Positions 1 through 5,852 are shown, counted from the stretch's first letter. The stretch is 5,870 bases of DNA from an uncultured Pirellulaceae bacterium (GCA_947258905.1 CAMYKF010000120.1:1-5870); one strand, 5' to 3'. The notes: a model not told the origin generated them from the letters alone. Program-made: numbers and translations.

Positions 1-334
1 CCAGAGCCGGTACGCGCTGGCCGTCGTTCAGGTCGCGCATGAATTTGCGGAGCCGTGCCACGGGACCGACAAAGCGGTTGCTGAAGCGAATCGTGTCCAG
101 CGCGAATGCCGGAAACAAGGCCAGCATGATCACGCCGATCAGTACCATTCCCGAACCCGGCGATGTCATACGTTCGACAATCGTCTTGTTGGGATCGCCC
201 AGTAACATGTGCATGACCGAGACACACATCAGCGTCACGGTAAAAAATGCACACCAGTGAAACAGAATTCGTCGAACCAGTGTTCCCTGAACACGAGAAT
301 CGACCCAGTGTTGTCGTCGCAGTTTCTTGGACAT
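1..334 (-). CDS. Two-helix membrane protein with HAMP-like segment, 3' end beyond window (partial)
   Basis: Only the first 111 codons are present; the gene continues past the left edge. The ATG at 334-332 is preceded by AAAGG with a 7-nt gap, a good SD that supports this start. The N-terminus is basic (MSKKLRRQHW, then VDSRVQGTLVRR). A hydrophobic segment follows at about residues 23-46, then a short loop, then a second hydrophobic segment at about 62-81. Right after helix 2 comes NRFVGPVARLRKFMRDL (86-102), which resembles the start of a HAMP linker, where a conserved Pro and a Leu-rich amphipathic helix follow a membrane segment. Small proteins of this layout, usually annotated as hypothetical or as HAMP/methyl-accepting-chemotaxis-like, are common in planctomycetes from my recollection of the family. 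A signal-transducing or membrane-scaffold role is inference. It lies downstream of rpsU on the same strand, but the rpsU terminator suggests separate transcription. Confidence 0.75.
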   Translation of the reverse strand, partial: MSKKLRRQHWVDSRVQGTLVRRILFHWCAFFTVTLMCVSVMHMLLGDPNKTIVERMTSPGSGMVLIGVIMLALFPAFALDTIRFSNRFVGPVARLRKFMRDLNDGQRVPAL

Positions 335-609
335 GTAACAACCTTTCAGGAGCTTGCAGCGGGGTAGTCAGACCGGAATCCGCGCCTCGCGCAGACGAGG
401 GCTCCGACTCTGGACACATACAGGTAATCCTGAAAAGGTAGGTCATCATTCGCCAAAAAAAGCGACACGAAACAGCGATTTGACCCGCAACGGGAAACCG
501 CGAGGATCCGATCACCGGGGCGACCGGCATTTCCGGCAAAACCGGCAACAGCCGGCGTCCTGCCGATCGGGAACGCTGACATGTCGACGCAAACGATGTG
601 CGAAAGCGC
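335..609. other. Intergenic region with no convincing gene
   Basis: This gap separates the start of the HAMP-like gene from the rpsU terminator. It should hold the promoter of the HAMP-like gene, but I could not find a convincing -35/-10 pair. A 5-bp hairpin (CCTCG at 385-389 with CGAGG at 396-400) would lie in the leader of that gene. It has no T-run and may be chance. A short tandem repeat lies at 523-557. The open frames here (for example minus 346-582) have biased, unrecognisable composition and look like noise. Confidence 0.6.
523..557. repeat. Short degenerate 9-nt tandem repeat built on CCGGCA
   Basis: CCGGC occurs at 524, 533, 542 and 552, a spacing of 9, 9 and 10 nt, and three copies read CCGGCA. 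The units are ACCGGCATT, TCCGGCAAA and ACCGGCAAC, then a degraded GCCGGCG. It lies between the rpsU terminator and the HAMP-like gene. It is too short for a CRISPR array, and it is not an obvious binding-site array. It could be a slippage product or a remnant of coding sequence, since the period is a multiple of three. Confidence 0.5.
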
Positions 610-640
610 AATAAAAAAGGAACCTGACGGGACAGGTTCC
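610..640 (-). terminator. Rho-independent terminator of rpsU
   Basis: Read on the minus strand there is a perfect 8-bp stem, GGAACCTG and CAGGTTCC (plus-strand arms 619-626 and 633-640), with a 6-nt loop. It is followed at once by TTTTTTATT (618-610). It begins 39 nt past the rpsU stop codon. The T-run is on the minus-strand side only, so it terminates rpsU and does not act strongly on plus-strand transcription. Confidence 0.9.
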
Positions 641-679
641 GGAAGATACGGGGACGGCGTGGCAGCTCGCAGAGCGCGC

Positions 680-877
680 TTAGCGTTTGGCCAGTTTGCG
701 TGCTCGCTGGTTGCGTCGCTCAGCTCGGAGACGGGCGCGACGCTTGGTTTCGCTGGGCTTTTCGTAGTACTCGCGGCGACGCATTTCCTTCTTGATTCCG
801 CTTCTTTCCACGATTTTGCGGAACCGGCGCACAGCCTCCTGAATGGACTCTTTTTCTCTTACTTGCAACTTGACCAT
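680..877 (-). CDS. rpsU: 30S ribosomal protein bS21
   Basis: This 65-residue protein is a small-subunit ribosomal protein that sits near the 3' end of 16S rRNA and the mRNA exit/anti-SD region and helps translation initiation. The family signature is clear: MVKLQVREKESIQEAVRRF at the start, then the KIVERSGI segment (about 21-28), then KEMRRREYYEKPSETKRR (30-47). The C-terminal tail is a highly basic Arg/Lys helix. The length fits the usual 55-75 residues of bS21. The ATG at 877-875 is preceded by GGAG with a 5-nt gap, and the N-terminus matches the family, so the start is secure. It appears to be monocistronic: an intrinsic terminator follows it and a long leader precedes it. In other bacteria rpsU is often with dnaG and rpoD; here those are absent from the window. 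Confidence 0.97.
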   Translation of the reverse strand: MVKLQVREKESIQEAVRRFRKIVERSGIKKEMRRREYYEKPSETKRRARLRAERRNQRARKLAKR

Positions 878-882
878 GTTTT

Positions 883-901
883 CTCCGAGACTTTTCCTCC
901 T
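883..901 (-). promoter_or_regulatory. rpsU: Two SD-like motifs before rpsU
   Basis: On the minus strand the leader ends with AGGAGG (901-896), then AAAAGTCTC, then GGAG (886-883), then AAAAC and the ATG. GGAG has a normal 5-nt spacing. The stronger AGGAGG lies 18 nt upstream of the ATG, too far for direct use, and no start codon lies at the right distance behind it. The AGGAGG partly overlaps a small CCTG-AAA-CAGG hairpin (about 909-899). It could be a standby or regulatory site for bS21, which works next to the anti-SD; that role is inference. Confidence 0.45.
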
Positions 902-926
902 GTTTCAGGCGTGTAACGATTCAATC

Positions 927-939
927 GGACGACCCGTCC
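927..939 (-). promoter_or_regulatory. Small hairpin in the rpsU leader
   Basis: GGACG (plus 927-931) and CGTCC (935-939) form a perfect 5-bp stem with a 3-nt loop. It lies about 50 nt upstream of the rpsU ATG, inside the predicted leader, and is not followed by a T-run on either strand. It may be part of a structured r-protein leader, but a stem this short can arise by chance. Confidence 0.3.
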
Positions 940-960
940 AACTGCCTAAACCGGAATATC

Positions 961-997
961 AAAAAATTTTGCCTCCACGAATCGCTCCTGAAGGCAA
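961..997 (-). terminator. Terminator-like hairpin in the rpsU leader (possible attenuator)
   Basis: On the minus strand TTGCCTTCA (997-989) pairs with TGGAGGCAA (977-969) in a 9-bp stem with one G-U pair and an 11-nt loop. AA and then TTTTTT (966-961) follow. This is the form of an intrinsic terminator in the direction of rpsU. On the plus strand no T-run follows the stem. If the promoter at 1005-1034 is real, the hairpin sits at the very 5' end of the transcript and could attenuate rpsU or protect the RNA end. Otherwise it may stop read-through from further upstream. Confidence 0.45.
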
Positions 998-1004
998 GCG
1001 GCTG

Positions 1005-1034
1005 ATTGTAGTATTTGTGCCTCATCAATGTCCA
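1005..1034 (-). promoter_or_regulatory. Candidate sigma70-type promoter for rpsU
   Basis: Read on the minus strand there is TGGACA (1034-1029, 5 of 6 matches to TTGACA), an 18-nt spacer, and TACAAT (1010-1005, 5 of 6 matches to TATAAT). The predicted start is near the G at 999, giving an untranslated leader of about 122 nt before the rpsU ATG. Planctomycete promoters are not well characterised, so this match to the E. coli consensus is only suggestive. Confidence 0.45.
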
Positions 1035-1248
1035 GTCGATTGTGGGATTTTGGCAACATTGGCGGTCGGCAACGTTGCCCGAGGTCGGCAACCAGTTGAA
1101 CCGCCACCAGCCGGGTTATCCGCATAATCCCTACACTTTCCAGCCGCCGGCAGCAACTCTGCGTCCTTGCGGGTTGCCCAAACCCGCCAAGTGGCCTGAC
1201 AGGACCCTGCCGGACATTTGCTCTGCCCGCGCACGATTTCGTCCGATC
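1035..1248. other. Region with no supported gene between the rpsU promoter and the coiled-coil ORF
   Basis: The plus frame is open from a TTG at 1015 into the coiled-coil ORF. The translated part before residue 79 has no recognisable pattern, is rich in Pro, Trp and Cys, and would overlap the rpsU promoter. I therefore do not count it as coding. The minus frame open across 946-1665 is the antisense shadow of the coiled coil. I see no RNA gene or repeat here. Confidence 0.5.
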
Positions 1249-1476
1249 TTGAGTTCTGACCTCGTTCATCCCGGCCTGGATCAGCCCAAAACAACTGCCT
1301 TGCTCGACACCCAACGACAACTGGAAACGCTCAAGCTGATCGATCGGCGGCAGGAACAGCTGCTGGAAGACCTGGATTCGCTCAATGCCCGGATCGAAAA
1401 CATCATTGAGTTGTATCAGCACAATCATCGCCCGACTGGCGACAAATCCGACCGACCGCAAGATGCGGCGGCTTGA
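1249..1476 (+). CDS. Small coiled-coil protein of unknown function (start uncertain)
   Basis: From a TTG at 1249 this frame gives 75 residues ending at TGA 1474-1476. The core (about residues 18-56) is a heptad-like amphipathic helix with Leu/Ile at regular spacing and charged Arg/Glu/Gln/Asp between, for example TQRQLETLKLIDRRQEQLL and LDSLNARIENIIEL. The tail is polar (HRPTGDKSDRPQDAAA). Codon choice in the core looks like real coding sequence (CTG, ATC, GAA/GAC, CGG), and the opposite frame reads as its antisense. There is no in-frame ATG and no SD before the TTG. In-frame TTG codons at 1015, 1174 and 1300 are alternatives, the first giving 153 residues with an implausible N-terminus. It is convergent with the UbiB-like gene. 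I do not recognise a family. It could also be the remnant of a longer gene. Confidence 0.5.
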   Translation: MSSDLVHPGLDQPKTTALLDTQRQLETLKLIDRRQEQLLEDLDSLNARIENIIELYQHNHRPTGDKSDRPQDAAA

Positions 1477-1510
1477 ACAGGGCCGGGCAGTCCGCTGGCT
1501 TCGCCATGCC

Positions 1511-1532
1511 GGAAACCCGACGTAGTGGGTCC
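1511..1532. terminator. Imperfect hairpin in the convergent gap (weak terminator candidate)
   Basis: ACCC (1515-1518) pairs with GGGT (1527-1530), and GG (1511-1512) with CC (1531-1532) across an AA bulge, with an 8-nt loop. It lies in the 58-bp gap between the stop of the coiled-coil ORF and the stop of the UbiB-like gene, where a bidirectional terminator would be useful. No T-run follows on either strand, so a factor-independent function is doubtful. Confidence 0.2.
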
Positions 1533-1534
1533 GC

Positions 1535-3271
1535 TTATTCTCCCTTGTCGAGGTTGCCCGAGCGGCGAATAGCCAGATACAGCCGTGATCCGATAACGAT
1601 ACTCGTGATGGCTCCCACCAGCCCCAGCACTGACAGGTCCTCCAGACCCATCCATGTCCCCTCATGAAACAGAAGCGGCGGGACCTTGTAGCTAAGCATG
1701 ACCGATGAGCCGAGGAAAAGCGCGCTGGTCATCAGACCCATGACCAGACGGTTGACCGACGGGCCCAGTCGTCGATGGTCCAGATGCACATCGAATTTTC
1801 CCTTCTGGACTTGTTCGAGGATGTTCGTAATGGCACCGGGCAGGGAGTCCACCAGATGTTCGACCTGCATGTACATGCGTCGCATCTTGCGGGCTTGCCG
1901 CGCCGGACTCAGTCGGCGCAACAGCAGCCGCCGGTGAAACGGCTTCATGATCTCCATCAGGCTGAAATCGGGGTCCAGCAGCCGGCCGGTGCCTTCCAGC
2001 TGGATCAGCACCTTGATCAACATGGCGGCTTCGCCGGGCAGGGTGATATAGAATCGCCGAACAATGCCAATGAATTCCCTAAGTGCTCCGCTCATGTCGA
2101 AATTGGCCAGGGATTGCGTGGCGAAATGGCCTACGAAATCAGCCACCTCGCAACTCAATGCCGATTCGTCCAGGTCCATCGGGCAGGAGCCCACGCGTTT
2201 GACCAGCGTAACCAGCATGACCACATCCTGATTGACGATCGCCATCAGCATCGATTCGATATCTTCCCGCAGCTGTTCGCTGATGCGGCCGACCATGCCG
2301 AAATCCAGCAGGCCAATACGGCCGTCATCCATGATCAGCACGTTGCCTGGATGCGGATCGGCGTGGTACATGCCTTCATTGAAGATCATCTGCAGATAGA
2401 GATTGGCCCCTTGCCGGGCCACTTCCGTCAAGTCAATCTCGGGTGGAAGATCGGGTGTCAGATGTTCCTCGACCGTCCCGTTTTCACCTGTCGACAAACG
2501 GGTCAGCTTGAATCCATCCAGAAATTCCATCGTCAACATGCGCTCGCTGGACAGCTCCTCGTAGACCCTGGGAATACGCACACTGGAGAAATCTTCCAGC
2601 ATGCTCGCGAACTGGACGAGATTTCTCAGCTCCAGCCGGAAATTCAGTTCGCGAGGCATGATGCGTGCCATCTGGGCCACCAGCGCCCGCGGCTGATACG
2701 GCCGGAATTCCTCGGTTCGCTCGGCCATTTGCGCTAATCCGGCCAGAATATCCAGGTCCGTTTCGATAGCGCGTTCAATTCCCGCGTGACGAACCTTGAC
2801 GATAACGTCCCGCCCGTTGAGCAACTGGGCCTGATGTACCTGTCCAATGGATGCGGATGCCAGGGGAACTTCATCGAAACTCAGGAACAAGTCCTCCAAA
2901 CGACGTCCCTGTTCTGACTCGATCGTCGCCCGCACCTCGTCGAACGGATCGGCTGGAACATCGGCTTGCAGTTTGGCCAGTTCGGTCGCCAATTCCACGC
3001 CGACGATATCCGGACGCGTGCTTAACATCTGTCCAAATTTGATAAAGGTGGGACCGAGGTGGGAAAGGGCCAGACGGACGCGTTCCGCCTGGGTCAGGCG
3101 TGCCAGGACTTCGCCGTCAGGCGACTTGAGCTGGTTTTTGACAAAGTCGATGTGGGTGCGGCTCAGCCAGTCAGCCAGCCCGTATTTGCTGAGCACCGAA
3201 AAAATCTCCGTCCACCGCCGCATGTTGCGGTACAGGTGCGGAATGGACGGTAAGGAACGTTTTACTTGCAT
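1535..3271 (-). CDS. UbiB/AarF/ABC1-family atypical protein kinase-like membrane protein
   Basis: From the ATG at 3271 this is a 578-residue protein. The family (UbiB in bacteria, COQ8/ADCK in eukaryotes) binds ATP and supports isoprenoid-quinone synthesis or lipid homeostasis at membranes. Motifs in order: the family-specific KxGQ motif as KFGQ (78-81); the Ala-rich loop as ASASIGQVH (138-146), which replaces a P-loop; the lysine in VIVKV (K159); ELNFRLELRN (208-217) with the conserved acidic residue; catalytic HADPHPGN (303-310); and metal-binding DFG (323-325). Two hydrophobic segments at about 506-530 and 546-568 are the usual C-terminal membrane anchor. All key residues are present, so it should be active. 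The frame stays open to a TTG at 3370, but those 33 residues are not family-like and overlap a possible promoter, so the ATG is preferred. No SD is visible before it. If the host is a planctomycete, which as a group uses menaquinone, a role in ubiquinone synthesis is unlikely. Confidence 0.93.
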   Translation of the reverse strand: MQVKRSLPSIPHLYRNMRRWTEIFSVLSKYGLADWLSRTHIDFVKNQLKSPDGEVLARLTQAERVRLALSHLGPTFIKFGQMLSTRPDIVGVELATELAKLQADVPADPFDEVRATIESEQGRRLEDLFLSFDEVPLASASIGQVHQAQLLNGRDVIVKVRHAGIERAIETDLDILAGLAQMAERTEEFRPYQPRALVAQMARIMPRELNFRLELRNLVQFASMLEDFSSVRIPRVYEELSSERMLTMEFLDGFKLTRLSTGENGTVEEHLTPDLPPEIDLTEVARQGANLYLQMIFNEGMYHADPHPGNVLIMDDGRIGLLDFGMVGRISEQLREDIESMLMAIVNQDVVMLVTLVKRVGSCPMDLDESALSCEVADFVGHFATQSLANFDMSGALREFIGIVRRFYITLPGEAAMLIKVLIQLEGTGRLLDPDFSLMEIMKPFHRRLLLRRLSPARQARKMRRMYMQVEHLVDSLPGAITNILEQVQKGKFDVHLDHRRLGPSVNRLVMGLMTSALFLGSSVMLSYKVPPLLFHEGTWMGLEDLSVLGLVGAITSIVIGSRLYLAIRRSGNLDKGE

Positions 3272-3318
3272 GGGATTTTCTGGCGAATGCACCGTCACCA
3301 AGGGGGCCGGGGCCCGTA

Positions 3319-3354
3319 ATTCTATTTTAGCTATTTGCGTCTGCGGGATCACAA
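3319..3354 (-). promoter_or_regulatory. Tentative promoter of the UbiB-like gene
   Basis: On the minus strand TTGTGA (3354-3349) is followed after 19 nt by TAAAAT (3329-3324, 5 of 6 matches to TATAAT), with TAGAAT directly behind it (3324-3319). Transcription would begin about 40-50 nt before the ATG at 3271. This fits the ATG start and not the TTG at 3370. The spacer is longer than ideal, so the call is weak. For the divergent plus-strand operon I found no convincing promoter in 3355-3462. Confidence 0.25.
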
Positions 3355-3462
3355 CAATTCCCTGGATCAACTAAAATCCAGAGTTGGCAAGACAATAACC
3401 GGGCACCATCCGCAACGATTAGTACAGTTATTCGTGCCCGCAAAGCCGATTCGGAGTCCATC

Positions 3463-4521
3463 ATGTTCAAATGCTGCTTTCCCGTTCGCTGTTTTCCCGT
3501 ACTCATGGTGATTCTTGTGACCTCAACCGTTACTGCACAGGAATCGTCTGATCGATTGACGTTTGCCATCGCGATCCATGGCGGTGCGGGCTCCTCACCC
3601 GATATGTTCTCGGCGGAGGTTAACCAGCTTCGCCACGATGCCATGCAACAGGCGCTGGAGATCGGACAGAACATTCTCGTCGAAGGCGGGACCAGTCTGG
3701 AGGCTGTGGAAGCTGTGATTCGGTTTCTGGAGGACGACCCGCATTTCAATGCCGGCAAGGGAGCGGTGTTCAATGCGGCTGGCGAACATGAACTGGATGC
3801 CTCGATCATGGACGGCAGCAATCTGGATTGTGGAGCGGTGGCCGGAGTACGCACGATCAAGAACCCCATCTCCGCGGCCCGGCTCGTCATGACGGAAACT
3901 GTGCATGTTTTGCTGGCCGGTCCCGGCGCCGACGAATTCGGTGAATTGCAACAGGTCGAGCGGGTGGAAAACGACTATTTCGATACGCCTGCTACCAGCA
4001 AAGCCTGGAACGAGTTCCTCAAGGAACAGCAAACCGACCATGGCGACGGCGCTTCACGGCAGTTGCCGTTCCTCGATATGGTCACAGGATCCTGCATTGG
4101 AACCGTCGGCTGCGTGGCGCTGGATTCGCACGGCAATCTGGCTGCCGGCACCTCGACCGGTGGCATGACCAACAAGCAATTCGGTCGAGTGGGTGATTCA
4201 CCGATCGTGGCTGCCGGCACCTACGCCGCAAACGAAACATGTGCCGTCTCATGCACGGGCATTGGCGAAGAGTTTATTCGTCGTGCGGTGGCCTATGATG
4301 TCGCGGCACGTATGAAATACCAGGGCGTCGCCGTGGACGATGCTGTCAGGGAGATTCTTATCAACGAACTGCCTGCGGCCGCCGGCGGCATCATTGCCGT
4401 GGACGGCGATGGCCGGATCTCGATGCGATACAGTACGGGCGGTATGGCGCGGGCGGCCGCCGATTCCTCCGGACGTTTCGAAGTCATCTGGCACGAAGAG
4501 CCCGCCACCAGCAACAACTGA
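3463..4521 (+). CDS. Exported isoaspartyl peptidase / plant-type L-asparaginase (Ntn-hydrolase, IaaA-like)
   Basis: This 352-residue protein belongs to the Ntn-hydrolase family that hydrolyses L-asparagine and beta-aspartyl (isoaspartyl) peptides after self-cleavage into alpha and beta subunits. The N-terminus is a Sec signal peptide: a hydrophobic core (about 11-20), then TSTVTA with likely cleavage after A25. It lacks a proper lipobox. Family motifs follow: HGGAG (39-43), HFNAGKGAVF (94-103), LDASIMDG (111-118) and CGAVAGVRTIKNPI (123-136). The nucleophile is T214 in GTVG (213-216), preceded by a variable linker. TSTGGM (230-235), GRVGDSP (241-247) and CTGIGEEF (264-271) complete the site. 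R242 and D245 lie 28 and 31 residues after T214, the same spacing as R207/D210 after T179 in E. coli IaaA (EcAIII). The ATG has GGAG 6 nt upstream. Preference for asparagine or for isoaspartyl peptides cannot be read from the sequence. It is followed after 35 bp by the Tat-exported PLP enzyme. Confidence 0.93.
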   Translation: MFKCCFPVRCFPVLMVILVTSTVTAQESSDRLTFAIAIHGGAGSSPDMFSAEVNQLRHDAMQQALEIGQNILVEGGTSLEAVEAVIRFLEDDPHFNAGKGAVFNAAGEHELDASIMDGSNLDCGAVAGVRTIKNPISAARLVMTETVHVLLAGPGADEFGELQQVERVENDYFDTPATSKAWNEFLKEQQTDHGDGASRQLPFLDMVTGSCIGTVGCVALDSHGNLAAGTSTGGMTNKQFGRVGDSPIVAAGTYAANETCAVSCTGIGEEFIRRAVAYDVAARMKYQGVAVDDAVREILINELPAAAGGIIAVDGDGRISMRYSTGGMARAAADSSGRFEVIWHEEPATSNN

Positions 4522-4556
4522 CTGTATTCCGGGTTTCTTTTCGCAGGAGCTAACCC

Positions 4557-5852
4557 ATGCGCGATCAACGCACCAGCCGCCGTGGTTTTTTGACGCATGG
4601 CGGAAAGCTCGGCGTTGCCGGATTGGCGCTGGCCAGTTTGACCAGAGTACAAGATCTGTTTGCGGAATCCATCCGTGACCCGGCTTGGCGGTCGCAGGAA
4701 GCGGTCGACTTCGATGAGCTCCGCCAGCAGTTTTCGCTGGCCGGCGATCTGCGTTATCTGAATCATGCGTCAATCGGGGCGATTCCTGTTCCAGTGCAGC
4801 AAGCGCGCACCGAATACCTGCGCATTTGCGAAACCAACCCATGGCTGCATATGTGGGGCGGTCAATGGGACGAGCCACGTGAAGAAGTCCGTGCCGGTGC
4901 CGCCGCGCTGCTGGGCTGTCAGGCCGGCGAGATCGCGATCACCCACAACACCACCGAGATGTTCAATACGCTGGCACATGGATTGCCGCTGGGCGAGGGT
5001 GATGAAGTTCTGTTCAGCTCGCTTAATCACCCGGGTGCATCGCTGGCCTTTGAACACGTCGCGCCGGTTCGCGGTTACAGCGTCCGCCAATTCGATTACC
5101 CGCTGGAATCCGTTCCCGGTACCACCAATGCCGAGGTCGTACAGATATATCGTGAACAGATCAGCGATCGGACCAGGTTGCTGGTATTGCCGCATGTCGA
5201 CAATACCGTCGGATTGCGTCATCCACTGCGTGAGTTGGCGACGATGGCGCGCGACAACGGAGTTGAATTTGTTGCAGTGGACGCGGCCCAGTCGATCGGC
5301 ATGCTACCGATCAATGTGGCGGAACCGGGTGTCGATGTGGTGGCAACGAGTCCGCACAAGTGGCTGGGCGCGCCCAAGGGTTTGGGCCTGGCCTATGTAT
5401 CCGTACGAGTTCATGAAACGCTGCGGCCGATGTGGGTCACATGGGGTCAACAGCGCTGGAAATTGTCGGCACGCAGGTATGAGGACTATGGCACACGAAA
5501 TCTCGCGGAAGTACTTGCGCTGGGCGACTCCATCAAATTTCACAATACGATTGCTCCGGCGACCCGCGAGAACCGCTTGCGCGAGTTGTTCGAACGGACG
5601 CGGACTCTCTGCGAGAACACCGGCGGATGCCGTTGGGCATCACCCAATGAGTGGGCGATGGGCTCGGCAGTGATGGCGGTCAATCTGGACCATGGCAACA
5701 GCGCCGGAGTCTCCAGGCAGTTATTTGAAGAACACCAGATTGTTGTTCGTCCGTTTGCCGTGCAGGGGTTGAACTCACTACGGATCTCACCCAACGTCTA
5801 CACCGATCGGGCTGACATCGAAAAGTTGTTCGATGTGATTAGTCGGAGTTGA
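4557..5852 (+). CDS. Tat-exported class V PLP-dependent aminotransferase (isopenicillin N epimerase / cysteine desulfurase-like)
   Basis: This 431-residue protein is a fold-type I PLP enzyme. It starts with a Tat signal: SRRGFL (7-12) followed by a weakly hydrophobic stretch (about 18-28), so it is probably folded with PLP in the cytoplasm and then exported. The catalytic domain begins near residue 66 with LRYLNHASIGAIP. THNTTEMFNTL (129-139) lies in the phosphate-binding region. VDAAQSIG (241-248) carries D242 for the pyridine nitrogen and Q245. TSPHKW (264-269) carries the Schiff-base lysine K268, and YGTRN (311-315) is the usual later motif. The SPHKW-LGAP-KG-G pattern and GTRN resemble isopenicillin N epimerase-like members more than true NifS/SufS. 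I saw no obvious catalytic-loop cysteine, so a cysteine desulfurase role is unlikely. AGGAG before the ATG (7-nt gap) supports the start. It follows the asparaginase-like gene after 35 bp and is probably cotranscribed. The substrate is unknown. No terminator is visible in the 18 nt left after the stop. Confidence 0.9.
   Translation: MRDQRTSRRGFLTHGGKLGVAGLALASLTRVQDLFAESIRDPAWRSQEAVDFDELRQQFSLAGDLRYLNHASIGAIPVPVQQARTEYLRICETNPWLHMWGGQWDEPREEVRAGAAALLGCQAGEIAITHNTTEMFNTLAHGLPLGEGDEVLFSSLNHPGASLAFEHVAPVRGYSVRQFDYPLESVPGTTNAEVVQIYREQISDRTRLLVLPHVDNTVGLRHPLRELATMARDNGVEFVAVDAAQSIGMLPINVAEPGVDVVATSPHKWLGAPKGLGLAYVSVRVHETLRPMWVTWGQQRWKLSARRYEDYGTRNLAEVLALGDSIKFHNTIAPATRENRLRELFERTRTLCENTGGCRWASPNEWAMGSAVMAVNLDHGNSAGVSRQLFEEHQIVVRPFAVQGLNSLRISPNVYTDRADIEKLFDVISRS

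Noticed and set aside
39..260. Plus-strand 73-residue open frame at the left edge
   Set aside because: It lies opposite the HAMP-like gene, which has a proper SD, membrane helices and a HAMP-like motif.
346..582. Minus-strand 78-residue open frame in the gap before the HAMP-like gene
   Set aside because: The composition is unrecognisable, it includes the translated 9-nt repeat, and it covers the region where the leader and promoter of the HAMP-like gene should be.
1015..1248. N-terminal extension of the coiled-coil ORF to a TTG at 1015
   Set aside because: The extra 78 residues show no pattern and overlap the candidate rpsU promoter. The coding signal is visible only further downstream. It is kept as an alternative start only.
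946..1665. Minus-strand 239-residue open frame downstream of the UbiB-like gene
   Set aside because: Its middle part is the antisense of the coiled-coil helix, it overlaps the end of the UbiB-like gene, and it has no family features.
1775..2737. Plus-strand 320-residue open frame opposite the UbiB-like gene
   Set aside because: It is rich in His and Gln, as expected for the antisense of a GC-rich kinase gene, and the minus-strand frame carries all UbiB motifs.
3302..3315. GC-rich GGGCC/GGCCC palindrome in the divergent intergenic region
   Set aside because: The arms leave only 2-3 nt for a loop, so a stable hairpin is unlikely. There is no T-run and it is probably a chance GC tract.
3272..3370. 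33-residue N-terminal extension of the UbiB-like protein from a TTG
   Set aside because: The extension is not like the family and overlaps a possible promoter. The ATG at 3271 gives the normal family length.
4765..5673. Plus-strand 302-residue open frame inside the PLP enzyme gene
   Set aside because: It is a shadow in another frame, rich in Arg, Trp, Cys and Ser, while the main frame has complete class V aminotransferase motifs.
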